Positions 33,868-42,802 are shown, counted from the first letter of the stretch. The stretch is 64,000 bases of DNA from an uncultured Eubacterium sp. (GCA_934322085.1 CAKRGF010000009.1:1-64000); one strand, 5' to 3'. Program-made: numbers and translations. The notes: generated from the letters alone by a model not told the origin.

Positions 33868-35030
33868 AGCAGGAATTTGTTCAGGAGGGCATGAGAACCT
33901 ATTTAAAAATTGAGGGAGATAATTTGGAAAATGTCGGAGATAAAATGTTTTCTTATCAGACGATTCCCGGTTTTGTGCCAATGGAGATTGAATGGGTGGA
34001 TGAGAAAAAACAATATGTGTATGATGTGACCGGTAAGTTGAATTTGAAACAATATCTGGAAAAGGATGGTATAGGAAAACATAAAGTGAAAAAGGTTATG
34101 GAATGTTTGTTATCCCTGCCGGAGCGGTTAGAGTCATATTTGCTGGATGGAAATGATGTGAGGATACTGCCGGATTGTATTTTTGTAGATAAACATTCGG
34201 AAGAAGTGTATGGCATATATTATCCGGGGAATGATTGTTATGGAATAACTGCTTATGCGGCGGTTGCAGAGTTTATAATCAATCATATGAATCAAAAGGA
34301 TTCGGAACTGGCATTTTTTGTGTATGGACTGCACAAAAGGTTTCTTGAAGAAGGGATGACACTTGCTGCTTTGCGGGAGTATATGGATTCGGATTCCCGT
34401 GAAGAAACAGATTTTGCAAAAGAGGGAGAGAAAAAAGACTCTTTGATTCACCAGGTAAAGTCAATTCCAGATAAAGAATTTTTACCGTTTAAGAAAGGGC
34501 AGATGGATAAAGAAGTTTTGCGGTATGCAGTTCCGATTGGAATTTTGATTTTAGGAGTTCTGGTGCCATTAGTTTTGTATGCAGGCGGGTGGTTTCGGCT
34601 GGCGGTCTCTGGTGGAACGGACTGGGTAAAAGCATCTGGAGCGGCTATATTTTTTCTTGGTATTGCTGTGTATGGGGCCTGGAAGTTGTGGCCGCAAAAG
34701 GAAATTGTTACTTCGTGGGATGAGACGGACTCGGTATCGGTCTGTTTGATTCCCTGTCAGGGAAAAGAAGAACCGGTTCCGCTATCGCATTTTCCATTTT
34801 TGATAGGAAGTGAGCGAGAACGAGTTGATGGCGTATTGTGCGCCAAAGGCGTGAGTGCCATTCATGCGCGGTTTGTCCGGGAAGGAGATGCGGTATATCT
34901 GCTGGATGAAGAGTCCGGGCAGGGAACTTTTTACAATGACACACGATTAGTTCCGTGGCAGAAAACAAAGGTAAAGGACGGAGATATCCTGCGGTTTGGG
35001 ACTGGCGAGTACGTGGTGGAAATCACTTAA
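33864..35030 (+). CDS. DUF6382 and FHA-domain membrane protein
   Basis: A 388-aa protein. The N-terminal ~180 residues match the DUF6382 type (TYLKIEGD and a long alpha/beta domain reminiscent of a pseudokinase). Two membrane helices follow (about 212-235 and 250-272). The C-terminal FHA domain (about 295-388, FLIGSER near 312, VSAIHARF near 332, GTFYNDTRL near 355) would read phosphothreonine on a partner. It is the last gene of the Tad operon and likely links pilus assembly to a Ser/Thr kinase not seen in this window. Confidence 0.82.
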   Translation: MKQEFVQEGMRTYLKIEGDNLENVGDKMFSYQTIPGFVPMEIEWVDEKKQYVYDVTGKLNLKQYLEKDGIGKHKVKKVMECLLSLPERLESYLLDGNDVRILPDCIFVDKHSEEVYGIYYPGNDCYGITAYAAVAEFIINHMNQKDSELAFFVYGLHKRFLEEGMTLAALREYMDSDSREETDFAKEGEKKDSLIHQVKSIPDKEFLPFKKGQMDKEVLRYAVPIGILILGVLVPLVLYAGGWFRLAVSGGTDWVKASGAAIFFLGIAVYGAWKLWPQKEIVTSWDETDSVSVCLIPCQGKEEPVPLSHFPFLIGSERERVDGVLCAKGVSAIHARFVREGDAVYLLDEESGQGTFYNDTRLVPWQKTKVKDGDILRFGTGEYVVEIT

Positions 35031-35045
35031 AATAACGGCACAGAA

Positions 35046-36452
35046 TTAGTGAATGTCCGGAAAAGTCATGTGGCGCAGATAGGTTTTCTGAAAATCCCGG
35101 TGTTCCCCTAAATTCAAAGGGACGCAGTCGTTTTGAATCGCCGGTGTCCGTTCATAGACAGCCCATTGATACAATCCCTGAAGACAAGTGTTTCCCATTA
35201 CTTTTATTTCAGAAATGCAAAGGTCTGAAAACAAGCCGATGCACTGACAGTCTTCAATTGACATATGGAATCCAAAACCGCCGCCAAGATATAGTGTGAA
35301 CGATTCCTTTTTTGATACACCGGATTCCGCTAGGAGAATATCGATACCGGCAGCAATGGCAGCAATGGCGAGCTGGATACTGCGAAAATCTTCGGGAAGG
35401 AAGGTGATTGATTTTCCATCAGGACTTTTTGACAAAACAATACCGTCTGTCTTAAATTTTTCAGTTAGAACACCGTCACTTGTCACATAGTGTTTACGAA
35501 GTAATTCGGCACACAGGCTGATGGCACCGGAACCGCAGATTCCGATTGGATGGGCATTGTTTATTGTCGTAAGGGAAGGGAAAAGATTTCTCAAAACGAC
35601 ATGTGAGATGGCACCCGGAATGCCGGGACATCCACAAGAGAGGCCGTTTCCCTCAAAGGCGGGACCTGCCGCAGTTGCCGCGGTGTAGAGTTTTCCCTTG
35701 TGGCCAAGAACCATCTCACCGTTGGTTCCCAAATCAAGAAACAAAGAATTTTCACCGGATGCCGGTAAATGGCAGGAAAGAAGTCCCGCGGTAATATCAC
35801 CGCCGACAAAGGCAGAAATCCAAGGGGCGGTGTAGACGGTGCAGTTTCCAATGGAAAACGGTTCCGGGGAAGGTGCCTTGATCGTAAAAGGGCTGTGGCC
35901 AAGGCTTGCACAGTCGTAACCAAACAGCAAATGTATCATGGTGGTGTTTCCGCCGATATAACAGAAGCGAATGGCAGAAATGTCATTATGTGTCATCTGA
36001 CAGAGAAGGGCGGTTTCATTTTTTATATGTTTACGGATGCAATCCGTTAAATCGGAAAGACTCCCATGCGTCGCAGCCTGAATTCGGGAAATGACATCCG
36101 AACCAAAATGAGCTTGTGGGTTTGCAGAAGTTTTACACTGGCGCAGGGCACCGGTTTTTTTATCAATTAGTGCGAGGGCAACTGTTGTTGTACCAAGGTC
36201 AATTAAAAGGGTGTCGGCAGTGCCGTCGGATGTTTCCATTTTTTCTAAGGAGACACTTTGAATTTTGTCAGAAGTATCCGGAAGGGATACATCCATTGGC
36301 TCCTTTGGAATCAGGGAGCAGTCAAAGGAATACCGCGCACCATTACAGCGATGGGCACCGTGGCAGTTACAGGGAAGTGAAAATCCCTGCTCCTCAATCA
36401 GAGTCAGTATATTTTTGGTATTCTGCGCATCCGCATGAATGTGAATATTCAT
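35046..36452 (-). CDS. RACo-like ASKHA-domain protein (DUF4445) with degenerate ferredoxin domain
   Basis: The 468-aa protein has the layout of reductive activators of corrinoid proteins: a short ferredoxin-like domain (1-55) and an actin-like ASKHA domain (LLIDLGTTTVALALID near 95; LFLDLGTNGEMVLG near 235; GLSCGCPGIPGAI near 268). RACo proteins use ATP to re-reduce Co(II) in corrinoid methyltransferases. Here the Cys pattern of the first domain is C-N-C-x5-C with no Cys in the usual third place, so the 2Fe-2S site is altered. No corrinoid protein or methyltransferase gene lies nearby. The ATG follows AAAGGA. Confidence 0.75.
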   Translation of the reverse strand: MNIHIHADAQNTKNILTLIEEQGFSLPCNCHGAHRCNGARYSFDCSLIPKEPMDVSLPDTSDKIQSVSLEKMETSDGTADTLLIDLGTTTVALALIDKKTGALRQCKTSANPQAHFGSDVISRIQAATHGSLSDLTDCIRKHIKNETALLCQMTHNDISAIRFCYIGGNTTMIHLLFGYDCASLGHSPFTIKAPSPEPFSIGNCTVYTAPWISAFVGGDITAGLLSCHLPASGENSLFLDLGTNGEMVLGHKGKLYTAATAAGPAFEGNGLSCGCPGIPGAISHVVLRNLFPSLTTINNAHPIGICGSGAISLCAELLRKHYVTSDGVLTEKFKTDGIVLSKSPDGKSITFLPEDFRSIQLAIAAIAAGIDILLAESGVSKKESFTLYLGGGFGFHMSIEDCQCIGLFSDLCISEIKVMGNTCLQGLYQWAVYERTPAIQNDCVPLNLGEHRDFQKTYLRHMTFPDIH

Positions 36453-36550
36453 AAGAAATCCTTTCCTCGGCAGATTGACCGACCTTTCATTCTGTGTTAC
36501 AATTCATCATAGCATAAAGTTTAAAAAAGAGGAAGAACAGGGAGAAAAAT

Positions 36551-37159
36551 ATGGAGACAAAAAACCGCATTCCGGTGATGACGCTTTTGCTGATTTTGAT
36601 TAATGTTGTGGTGTATCTGTATGTGGAATTTCATGGTTCCAGTTATGATGCCGAATATATGATAAAAATGGGCGCGGTGTATGAGCCGTATATTGTACAG
36701 AGACATGAGTATTACCGGCTTATTACGCATTTTTTCCTTCATTTTGGATTTGACCACCTGTTTAACAATATGATTTCTCTTTTGATACTTGGTTATTCAC
36801 TGGAGAAAGTAACAGGGAAAATAAGATTTTTAATTTTATACTTTTTGTCCGGAATATTGGCAGGAATTGCTTCCCTGGCGTACAATCTGTCAATGGCACA
36901 GGAAAGTGTATCTTGTGGTGCATCGGGTGCCATATATGGTTTGATGGGTGCGCTGCTTGTGATGTTAGTTGTGGGGAACCGGGGAAGGTTGTCTTCGGAA
37001 GTACCCCGATATATTTTGTATCTTGCCATTAGTCTGTACAGTGGGATGCAGGATCCGACGATAGATAATGCCGCCCATATTGGCGGTTTTGTGGCAGGTG
37101 CAGTCATTTGTTTATGCATGACGCGGTTTATCCGAATGGAGGTTTCTTATGAGAGTTAA
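36551..37159 (+). CDS. Rhomboid-family intramembrane serine protease
   Basis: The 202-aa six-helix protease cleaves membrane substrates within the bilayer. The catalytic Ser is in GASGAIYGLMG (near 126) and the His in NAAHIGGFVAG (near 176); the HFGFDHLFNNM segment near 65 has the family's His and Asn ligands. A GGGAG ribosome site precedes the ATG. It overlaps the next gene by 11 nt, so the two are translated together. The substrate is unknown. Confidence 0.9.
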   Translation: METKNRIPVMTLLLILINVVVYLYVEFHGSSYDAEYMIKMGAVYEPYIVQRHEYYRLITHFFLHFGFDHLFNNMISLLILGYSLEKVTGKIRFLILYFLSGILAGIASLAYNLSMAQESVSCGASGAIYGLMGALLVMLVVGNRGRLSSEVPRYILYLAISLYSGMQDPTIDNAAHIGGFVAGAVICLCMTRFIRMEVSYES

Positions 37160-38141
37160 TATTTATTATGGTGGACGAGGTCTGATTGATGACCCGACGT
37201 TGTATGTGTTAGAGAAAATTACAAAAGTGCTGGATGAATTGCGGGTTACTGTGGAACGCTATAATCTATATGAAGATAAGCGTGCGATTACCGTACTTCC
37301 AAAGACGTTAAAAGAGGCAGATGGTGTGATTTTGGCGGCTTCTGTGGAGTGGTTTGGATTTGGTGGTTTTCTGCATCAGTTTTTGGATGCATGCTGGCTG
37401 TACGGCGACAAAGAAAAACTTTCCCATATGTATATGATGCCGGTTGTGATGGCGACAACGTATGGGGAAAGAGAGGCAGAGTATTCTCTGATCCGCGCAT
37501 GGGAAATGCTTGGCGGTGTGCCGGGCGAAGGTATCTGTGCATATGTAGATAATCATGTGGAATTTGAAATGAATGCACAGTTTGGCTTAATGATTGAAAA
37601 GAAAACAGAGAATTTTTACCGCATGATTTCCAAAAAAGCGGTTGCTTTCCCAAACAGCAGCGTTGCCGTAAAGAGAAATGTACTAAGGACCAGTAATCTT
37701 TCTCTGACGCCGCAGGAAAGCGAGCAGTTATCGGAGTATGTTTCCAATGATAACTATGTAAAAAAACAAAAAGAAGATATTGAGGAATTAGCAAGTCTGT
37801 TCAAAGGGATGCTTGGCGAGGAAAAAGATGAAGACGATTATGTAGAGCGTCTGAAAAGCCACTTTTTCCCGATGGAAGGACTAAAGGCAGTTTTTCGTAT
37901 TGATTTAGTGGAAGAAAATTCTTCTCTTATTATTGATATTAATGATTCAAAACTGAATTGTTACCGAGGAACGGTGGAGCAGGCAGATGTCACAGCGAAA
38001 GTCAAAACTGCGGTCTTTAAGCAGGTGCTTGATGGCACAAAAACTTTCCAGAGTGCATTTATGTCCGGCGAGTTATCGGCACAGGGAAATTTCAAAATCC
38101 TGCGCAATTTTGACACCATTTTCCGGTTTCAGAATATATAA
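37149..38141 (+). CDS. Flavodoxin-like/SCP2 fusion protein
   Basis: The first ~165 residues have the flavodoxin/NADPH-FMN reductase fold: a start strand, a phosphate-loop-like stretch and VILAASVEWFGFGGFLHQFLDACW (in parts, near 60-80), where W and G would pack on the flavin. The last ~100 residues (LKAVFRIDLVEENSSLIIDIND near 240 and GTKTFQSAFMSGELSAQGN near 295) match an SCP2 sterol- or lipid-binding module. Together this suggests a flavin-dependent enzyme or sensor acting on a hydrophobic ligand. It is coupled to the rhomboid gene. No precise function is known. Confidence 0.7.
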   Translation: MRVNIYYGGRGLIDDPTLYVLEKITKVLDELRVTVERYNLYEDKRAITVLPKTLKEADGVILAASVEWFGFGGFLHQFLDACWLYGDKEKLSHMYMMPVVMATTYGEREAEYSLIRAWEMLGGVPGEGICAYVDNHVEFEMNAQFGLMIEKKTENFYRMISKKAVAFPNSSVAVKRNVLRTSNLSLTPQESEQLSEYVSNDNYVKKQKEDIEELASLFKGMLGEEKDEDDYVERLKSHFFPMEGLKAVFRIDLVEENSSLIIDINDSKLNCYRGTVEQADVTAKVKTAVFKQVLDGTKTFQSAFMSGELSAQGNFKILRNFDTIFRFQNI

Positions 38142-38155
38142 CATGGAGGAAATGA

Positions 38156-38578
38156 ATGATGAGTGTGGATAATTGTATTTTTTGTAAGATTCTTGCGGAT
38201 GAGATTCCATCATCGGTTGTGTATGAGGATGATATGTTTCGTGCTATATTAGATGTGAATCCGGCTGCGAAAGGTCATGTTATTATTTTGCCGAAGAAGC
38301 ATGCGGCAAATATATTTGAACTGCCGGATGAAGAGGCATCGAAGATTTTGATTGTAGCCCGCAAAATTGCAAAAGCCTTGAAAGAGACCTATCACTGTGA
38401 TGGAGTAAATATTTTGCAGAATAACGGAGAGGCAGCAGGACAGACTGTATTCCATCTGCATGTTCATGTGATTCCTCGTTTTGATGGAGACACAGACCAT
38501 ATTAACATTGGCTGGAAACCGGGTGAAACACCGGCTGATTTACAGGAAATCGCAGAAGCAATTAAAGCAAATTTATAA
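38156..38578 (+). CDS. HIT-family nucleotide hydrolase
   Basis: A 140-aa histidine-triad protein. CIFCKILADEIPSSVVYEDD opens it and the triad HLHVHVIPR is near residue 101, with HxHxH intact. HIT proteins hydrolyse nucleoside phosphoramidates or dinucleoside polyphosphates in the cytosol. GGAGG precedes two adjacent ATGs (38156 and 38159); either may start the protein. murG follows after 15 nt. Confidence 0.92.
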   Translation: MMSVDNCIFCKILADEIPSSVVYEDDMFRAILDVNPAAKGHVIILPKKHAANIFELPDEEASKILIVARKIAKALKETYHCDGVNILQNNGEAAGQTVFHLHVHVIPRFDGDTDHINIGWKPGETPADLQEIAEAIKANL

Positions 38579-38593
38579 GGAGAGGACTTTCCT

Positions 38594-39658
38594 ATGAAAC
38601 GAATTATTTTGACGGGCGGCGGTACTGCTGGACATGTGACGCCAAATATCGCGTTGATTCCGGAACTTAAAAAAAGGGGATTTGAGATTCATTACATTGG
38701 TTCCAAAACAGGAATTGAGAAAGAATTGATTGGAAACTTTGACATTCCGTATTATGGAATTTCTTCCGGTAAACTGCGCCGTTACTTTGATGTAAAAAAC
38801 TTTACGGATCCATTCCGTATTTTGAAAGGATATTCAGAGGCAAAGAAACTGATTAAGAAAATTAAACCGGATGTTATTTTTTCAAAGGGCGGTTTTGTGA
38901 CGGTGCCAGTTGTAAAAGCAGCGAGCAGACAAAAAGTTCCGTGTGTGCTGCACGAATCTGATATTTCACCGGGACTTGCCAATCGTCTCTGTATTCCGTC
39001 CGCTACGGCAATTTGTGCAAACTTCCCGGAAACGATTGCCAATCTGCCGGAGGATAAAGCATACTTGACAGGAACGCCAATCCGAAGTGAACTGTTTTCA
39101 GGAAACCGTCTCAAAGGACTGGATTTCTGTGGATTTACGGCAAACAAACCAGTTATTCTCGTAATTGGCGGAAGTCTTGGCTCCGTTCGTGTGAATGAGG
39201 CTGTCCGAGAAATTTTGCCAAAGTTATTAGAAAAATATCAGGTTATTCATCTGTGTGGAAAAGATAAAGTGGACGAATCACTGAAACAGATAGAAGGCTA
39301 TGTACAGTTTGAGTATATTCAGAAAGAGTTGTGCGATTTGCTGGATGCAGCAGATTTGGTGATTTCACGTGCCGGCGCAAATGCAATTTGTGAATTGCTT
39401 GCCCTTCATAAACCGAACATTCTGATTCCGCTGTCGCTGGAAGCAAGCCGCGGTGACCAGATTTTGAATGCCGCTTCTTTTGAAAAACAGGGCTTTAGCT
39501 ATGTGATTAAAGAAGAGGAATTAACGAGCGAAAAATTGTTGACAGCCATTACATCGGTTGATGAAAATAAGGAAACTTATAAACAGGCAATGAGCCAAAG
39601 CAATCAGCAGGATGCTGTTGTGAAAGTTGCAGATATTATTGAAAAAGCTTGTAAATAG
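38594..39658 (+). CDS. murG: UDP-GlcNAc--lipid I N-acetylglucosaminyltransferase MurG
   Basis: The 354-aa GT28 enzyme adds GlcNAc to lipid I at the inner membrane face, making lipid II for peptidoglycan. Motifs include GGGTAGHVTPN at residue 7, SKGGFVTVPVVKAA near 95, the CxHESDISPG loop near 117, and the UDP-binding GGSLGSVRVN near 195 and SRAGANAICELLALHKPNILIP (in parts, near 258). Length is typical. It stands outside any dcw cluster here. AAGGAG precedes the ATG. Confidence 0.96.
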   Translation: MKRIILTGGGTAGHVTPNIALIPELKKRGFEIHYIGSKTGIEKELIGNFDIPYYGISSGKLRRYFDVKNFTDPFRILKGYSEAKKLIKKIKPDVIFSKGGFVTVPVVKAASRQKVPCVLHESDISPGLANRLCIPSATAICANFPETIANLPEDKAYLTGTPIRSELFSGNRLKGLDFCGFTANKPVILVIGGSLGSVRVNEAVREILPKLLEKYQVIHLCGKDKVDESLKQIEGYVQFEYIQKELCDLLDAADLVISRAGANAICELLALHKPNILIPLSLEASRGDQILNAASFEKQGFSYVIKEEELTSEKLLTAITSVDENKETYKQAMSQSNQQDAVVKVADIIEKACK

Positions 39659-39752
39659 TTGGATGATGCCGAAAATTGGCAGATAATCCAAAATAATGTC
39701 ATACGTTTTTTGAATTTGATGGGATATCCTTCTAGGCAGAAGAATATCCCAT
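39659..39752 (+). repeat. Two consecutive hairpins after murG
   Basis: Stem 1 pairs TTGGAT and TGCC (39659-39670) with GGCA and ATCCAA (39678-39691). Stem 2 pairs 39719-39733 with 39738-39752 (14 bp, AGGC loop, one mismatch). Neither is followed by a clear T-run, so they are weak terminators at best and may protect or process the murG mRNA. Confidence 0.5.
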
Positions 39753-39791
39753 TGTTATACTTGTCTTATCAAACAGGAAAGGAAGATGAAT

Positions 39792-40490
39792 ATGACAGAA
39801 TGGATTCAAAAACAGTATGTTGTGGCAGGGATTGCCGCTGTCTGTCTTGTATCAATGTTAGTAAAGTGCCTCATTCGCCACAAATACCGGGCAATGCTTA
39901 GGGAGGTACAGGATATGGGACATTCCAAACACAAACTTGTAAAATCGATGGTGATGAAATTCGATGCCTGCTACAAGTTAAAAATGGGAGTTCCGAATGT
40001 TTCTCTTTTTGTAAAAAAATATTTGTGGCATTACCGCATGATGGGACTTTATATGAAAACCTGGGAAAATATTAATGGATTCTGCCTTGTAATTGTAATG
40101 GCAGGAAGTATGGCAAGCGGTATTTTTGCCATGATGCAGGGGATGTCTGCTGCAATTGTTTTTTCGCAGCTGTTAGCAGGTGTTTTTGCAACCGGAGTTT
40201 TATTACTCATCGAATACATAGCAAATACATCGAATCTTTTTGACATGCTGCAGGTTGATATTACGGATTATCTGGAAAATATCTGCAAACCCCGCCTTGA
40301 AAATGAACTGTTTCATGCAGAGCATCTAAGTGAATATCAAAGAGAATATTTTGATGAAACACCGGAGCAGAAAGTTGTGGATTTTTCAAGAAAAAGAATG
40401 GAACCGGCGGAATTAACGGCGGATGATCTTACGTTTACCGAAGAGGAAGAGAGTGTGATACGTGAAGTCATTCAAGAATATCTCGGTTAG
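39792..40490 (+). CDS. Two-helix membrane protein, 232 aa, unknown function
   Basis: One hydrophobic helix at about residues 10-25 and a hydrophobic pair at about 96-145 flank a basic, helical cytoplasmic loop (KYRAMLREVQDMGHSKHKLVKSM in parts). The C-terminal 75 residues are acidic and helical. GAAAGGAAG precedes an ATG at 39792; an ATG two codons earlier is closer to that site than usual. I do not recognise the family. It lies between murG and pgi, each with its own control signals. Confidence 0.65.
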   Translation: MTEWIQKQYVVAGIAAVCLVSMLVKCLIRHKYRAMLREVQDMGHSKHKLVKSMVMKFDACYKLKMGVPNVSLFVKKYLWHYRMMGLYMKTWENINGFCLVIVMAGSMASGIFAMMQGMSAAIVFSQLLAGVFATGVLLLIEYIANTSNLFDMLQVDITDYLENICKPRLENELFHAEHLSEYQREYFDETPEQKVVDFSRKRMEPAELTADDLTFTEEEESVIREVIQEYLG

Positions 40491-40493
40491 TAG

Positions 40494-40523
40494 TTGACAG
40501 AGAGAAAATGGAAAGAGTATAAT
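40494..40523 (+). promoter_or_regulatory. SigA promoter for pgi
   Basis: TTGACA (40494-40499) and TATAAT (40518-40523) are perfect and 18 nt apart, 50 nt before the pgi start. Confidence 0.8.
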
Positions 40524-40573
40524 TTATGGTAAGTGGATTAATAGACTAATAACACAACAGGAGGAACAATTTG

Positions 40574-41926
40574 ATGGGAAAACATGTTACGTTTGATTAT
40601 TCGTTAGCGGATAAATTTATCCGTGAGGATGAAGTGGAATTGATGATGGCTTCGATTCATGCGGCAAGAGAGACTTTAGAGTCAAAAAGCGGGGCAGGAA
40701 ATGATTTCCTTGGCTGGATTGATTTGCCGGAAGATTATGACAAGGCTGAGTTTGAACGGATTCAGGCAGCAGCGAAAAAGATTCAGTCAGATTCGGATGT
40801 ATTAGTCGTAATTGGTATTGGCGGTTCTTATCTCGGTGCCCGTGCAGCAATCGAATTTTTGAGACACTGCTTCTATAACAGTGTGGACAAGTCTGTACGC
40901 AAGACACCGGAAATTTATTATGCCGGCAATAATATCAGTGGTACCTATCTGGCACAGTTGATTGAGACAATCGGCGACCGTGACTTCTCAGTAAATGTCA
41001 TTAGTAAATCGGGAACTACAACGGAGCCTGCGATTGCTTTCCGCGTGATGAAAGAGATTCTTGAGAATAAATATGGAAAAGAAGAGGCTGCAAAACGAAT
41101 TTATGCAACTACGGATAAAGCAAAAGGTGCGTTGAAGAGTCTTGCAACCGAAGAAGGATATGAAACATTTGTAGTACCGGATGATGTAGGCGGAAGATTT
41201 TCTGTATTAACAGCCGTTGGTCTTCTCCCAATTGCAGCAAGCGGCGCTGATATCACTAAACTTATGGAAGGTGCACAGAGCATGCGTAAGCTTTGCTTAG
41301 AGACACCAATTGAGAAAAACGATGCCATTTTATATGCAGCAGTTCGTAACCTTTTGTACCGCAAAGGCAAATCCGTTGAGGTACTCGCAAACTATGAACC
41401 GATTTTCCATTATGTAGGTGAATGGTGGAAACAGCTTTATGGCGAGAGCGAAGGAAAAGACCAGAAAGGTATCTTCCCGGCTTCCGTTGATTTGACAACC
41501 GATCTTCACTCGATGGGCCAGTTTATTCAGGATGGTTCCCGCATTATGTATGAGACCGTAATGGAACTGGAGAAACCGGCGCTTGACCTTACCGTGAAAA
41601 AAGAAGAAAATGATTTGGACGGCTTGAATTATCTGGCTGGAAAAACATTGGATTTTGTAAATAAGAGTGCGATGAAAGGAACACAGCTTGCTCATACAGA
41701 TGGTAATGTTCCGAATCTGCAGATTCGTATTCCGGAGCAGAACGAGTTCTATCTTGGTGAGTTGTTCTACTTCTTTGAATATGCCTGCGGTATCAGTGGA
41801 TATCTGCTTGGCGTGAATCCATTTAACCAGCCGGGCGTTGAGAGCTATAAGAAAAACATGTTTGCTCTGCTTGGTAAACCGGGTTATGAGGAATTAAGCA
41901 AAGAATTGCTCGCAAGATTATCGTAA
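40574..41926 (+). CDS. pgi: Glucose-6-phosphate isomerase
   Basis: This 450-aa glycolytic enzyme interconverts glucose and fructose 6-phosphates. Residues seen include VVIGIGGSYLGARAA near 80, VISKSGTTTEPAIAFR near 146 (phosphate-binding Ser/Thr cluster), DDVGGRFSVLTAVGLLP near 208 (catalytic Arg region), the Glu in GQFIQDGSR-adjacent block near 312, and NPFNQPGVESYKKN near 415 with the catalytic Lys. The size matches the short Gram-positive form. AGGAGG lies 9 nt before ATG 40574. It is a one-gene unit with promoter and terminator. Confidence 0.96.
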   Translation: MGKHVTFDYSLADKFIREDEVELMMASIHAARETLESKSGAGNDFLGWIDLPEDYDKAEFERIQAAAKKIQSDSDVLVVIGIGGSYLGARAAIEFLRHCFYNSVDKSVRKTPEIYYAGNNISGTYLAQLIETIGDRDFSVNVISKSGTTTEPAIAFRVMKEILENKYGKEEAAKRIYATTDKAKGALKSLATEEGYETFVVPDDVGGRFSVLTAVGLLPIAASGADITKLMEGAQSMRKLCLETPIEKNDAILYAAVRNLLYRKGKSVEVLANYEPIFHYVGEWWKQLYGESEGKDQKGIFPASVDLTTDLHSMGQFIQDGSRIMYETVMELEKPALDLTVKKEENDLDGLNYLAGKTLDFVNKSAMKGTQLAHTDGNVPNLQIRIPEQNEFYLGELFYFFEYACGISGYLLGVNPFNQPGVESYKKNMFALLGKPGYEELSKELLARLS

Positions 41927-41941
41927 GGGAAAAGACAAAAC

Positions 41942-41974
41942 AAAAGGGACCGTCAAATGACAGTCCCTTTTTAA
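41942..41974. terminator. Terminator between pgi and ferredoxin gene
   Basis: AAAAGGGAC and GTCCCTTTTT form a stem with an inner GTC/GAC pair. T-runs or A-runs flank both sides, so it can end both convergent transcripts. Confidence 0.88.
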
Positions 41975-41986
41975 TTTTAATAAAAA

Positions 41987-42157
41987 TTATTCAGCTTCAA
42001 TCGCACCGGTAGGACAAGCTGCTGCGCAAGAACCGCAATCCAAGCAAGCTCCGCCGTCGATTTCGTAATGTGCATCGCCTTCTGAAATAGCGCCTACTGG
42101 GCACTCAGATGCACATGAACCACAACTGATGCAAGAATCAGAAATTTTATAAGCCAT
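41987..42157 (-). CDS. 2[4Fe-4S] ferredoxin, 56 aa
   Basis: This small electron carrier has two clostridial-type cluster motifs: CISCGSCASECP (residues 9-20) and CLDCGSCAAACP (residues 38-49), each CxxCxxCxxxCP. That spacing binds two 4Fe-4S clusters and serves low-potential electron transfer to pyruvate oxidoreductase, hydrogenase and Rnf-type enzymes. The start follows AAAGGAGG. It lies downstream of a flavodoxin gene on the same strand with a 146-nt gap. A possible promoter (TTGTAT-N17-TATCAT) lies in that gap. Confidence 0.95.
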   Translation of the reverse strand: MAYKISDSCISCGSCASECPVGAISEGDAHYEIDGGACLDCGSCAAACPTGAIEAE

Positions 42158-42303
42158 TTTTAAATCCTCCTTTTCTCAAAAATATTTTGAACATACTCAC
42201 ATGATAATACAATTTGCTCAAAAATACAAGGGAAAATTTATCGATAAGCCCTTAGAAAAGAATGGAAAAGGAGCATGACTTACGTTACTGATAAAAAATA
42301 TCA

Positions 42304-42729
42304 TTACTGAGCGGCAAGCTGTTTGCCAAGTGCCTTACATTCAGCAATAGCATCGTCATTTGGGACTTCCTGACAAATCAGACCCTCACCGTTTAATACA
42401 CGTGCGCCGGCTGCTTCCATACGCTCTACCCAGTCACGCATCCACTGACCGTCACCCCAGCCATATGAGCCAAAGAGTGCAATCGTTTTTCCGCCAACGC
42501 TTCCTTCCAACTCGGATACAAAAGGTTCCATTTCGCTTTCTTCCAAAACCTCTGCGCCCATTGCCGGACATCCGAGTGCAAATACTTTTTCTGTTTTCAA
42601 GGCATCCAGAGAAGCGTCCGTAACATCAATAATTTTAGCTTCTTTACCTGCTTCTGTTACGCCTTCGCTAATCGCTTCAGCCATAGCCTGCGTGTTTCCT
42701 GTCTGTGACCAATAAACAATCGATATCAT
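42304..42729 (-). CDS. Flavodoxin
   Basis: The 141-aa FMN electron carrier opens ISIVYWSQTGNTQAMAEAI, where SQTGNT is the phosphate-binding loop. ALFGSYGWGDGQWMRDW near 88-104 provides the aromatic residue that stacks on the flavin. Flavodoxins replace ferredoxin when iron is scarce, and the ferredoxin gene is the next one on this strand. AAGGAGG precedes the ATG. The promoter carries a palindromic operator-like site. Confidence 0.94.
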   Translation of the reverse strand: MISIVYWSQTGNTQAMAEAISEGVTEAGKEAKIIDVTDASLDALKTEKVFALGCPAMGAEVLEESEMEPFVSELEGSVGGKTIALFGSYGWGDGQWMRDWVERMEAAGARVLNGEGLICQEVPNDDAIAECKALGKQLAAQ

Positions 42730-42749
42730 AGTTAAACCTCCTTTATGTG

Positions 42750-42802
42750 GTTAGCTATATCTAACTCATGCTTATACTATTTTATTTTATGCGATCTGTC
42801 AA
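42750..42802 (-). promoter_or_regulatory. Flavodoxin promoter with palindromic operator-like site
   Basis: On the minus strand TTGACA (42797-42802), a 17-nt spacer and TAGTAT (42774-42779) are followed by the palindrome GTTAGATATAGCTAAC (42750-42765), just ahead of the ribosome site. The half-site GTTAG..CTAAC recalls DtxR/IdeR-type iron boxes, which would suit iron control of flavodoxin. That link is inference. Confidence 0.6.

Noticed and set aside
37288..37794. 168-codon minus-strand frame opposite the flavodoxin/SCP2 gene
   Set aside because: No ribosome site and no family likeness, while the + strand gene is convincing.
39659..39901. 80-codon frame after murG
   Set aside because: TTG start directly at the murG stop, no ribosome site, and it runs through two hairpins.
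42158..42303. A small gene between ferredoxin and flavodoxin
   Set aside because: No start with a ribosome site gives a frame of useful length; only promoter-like boxes are present.
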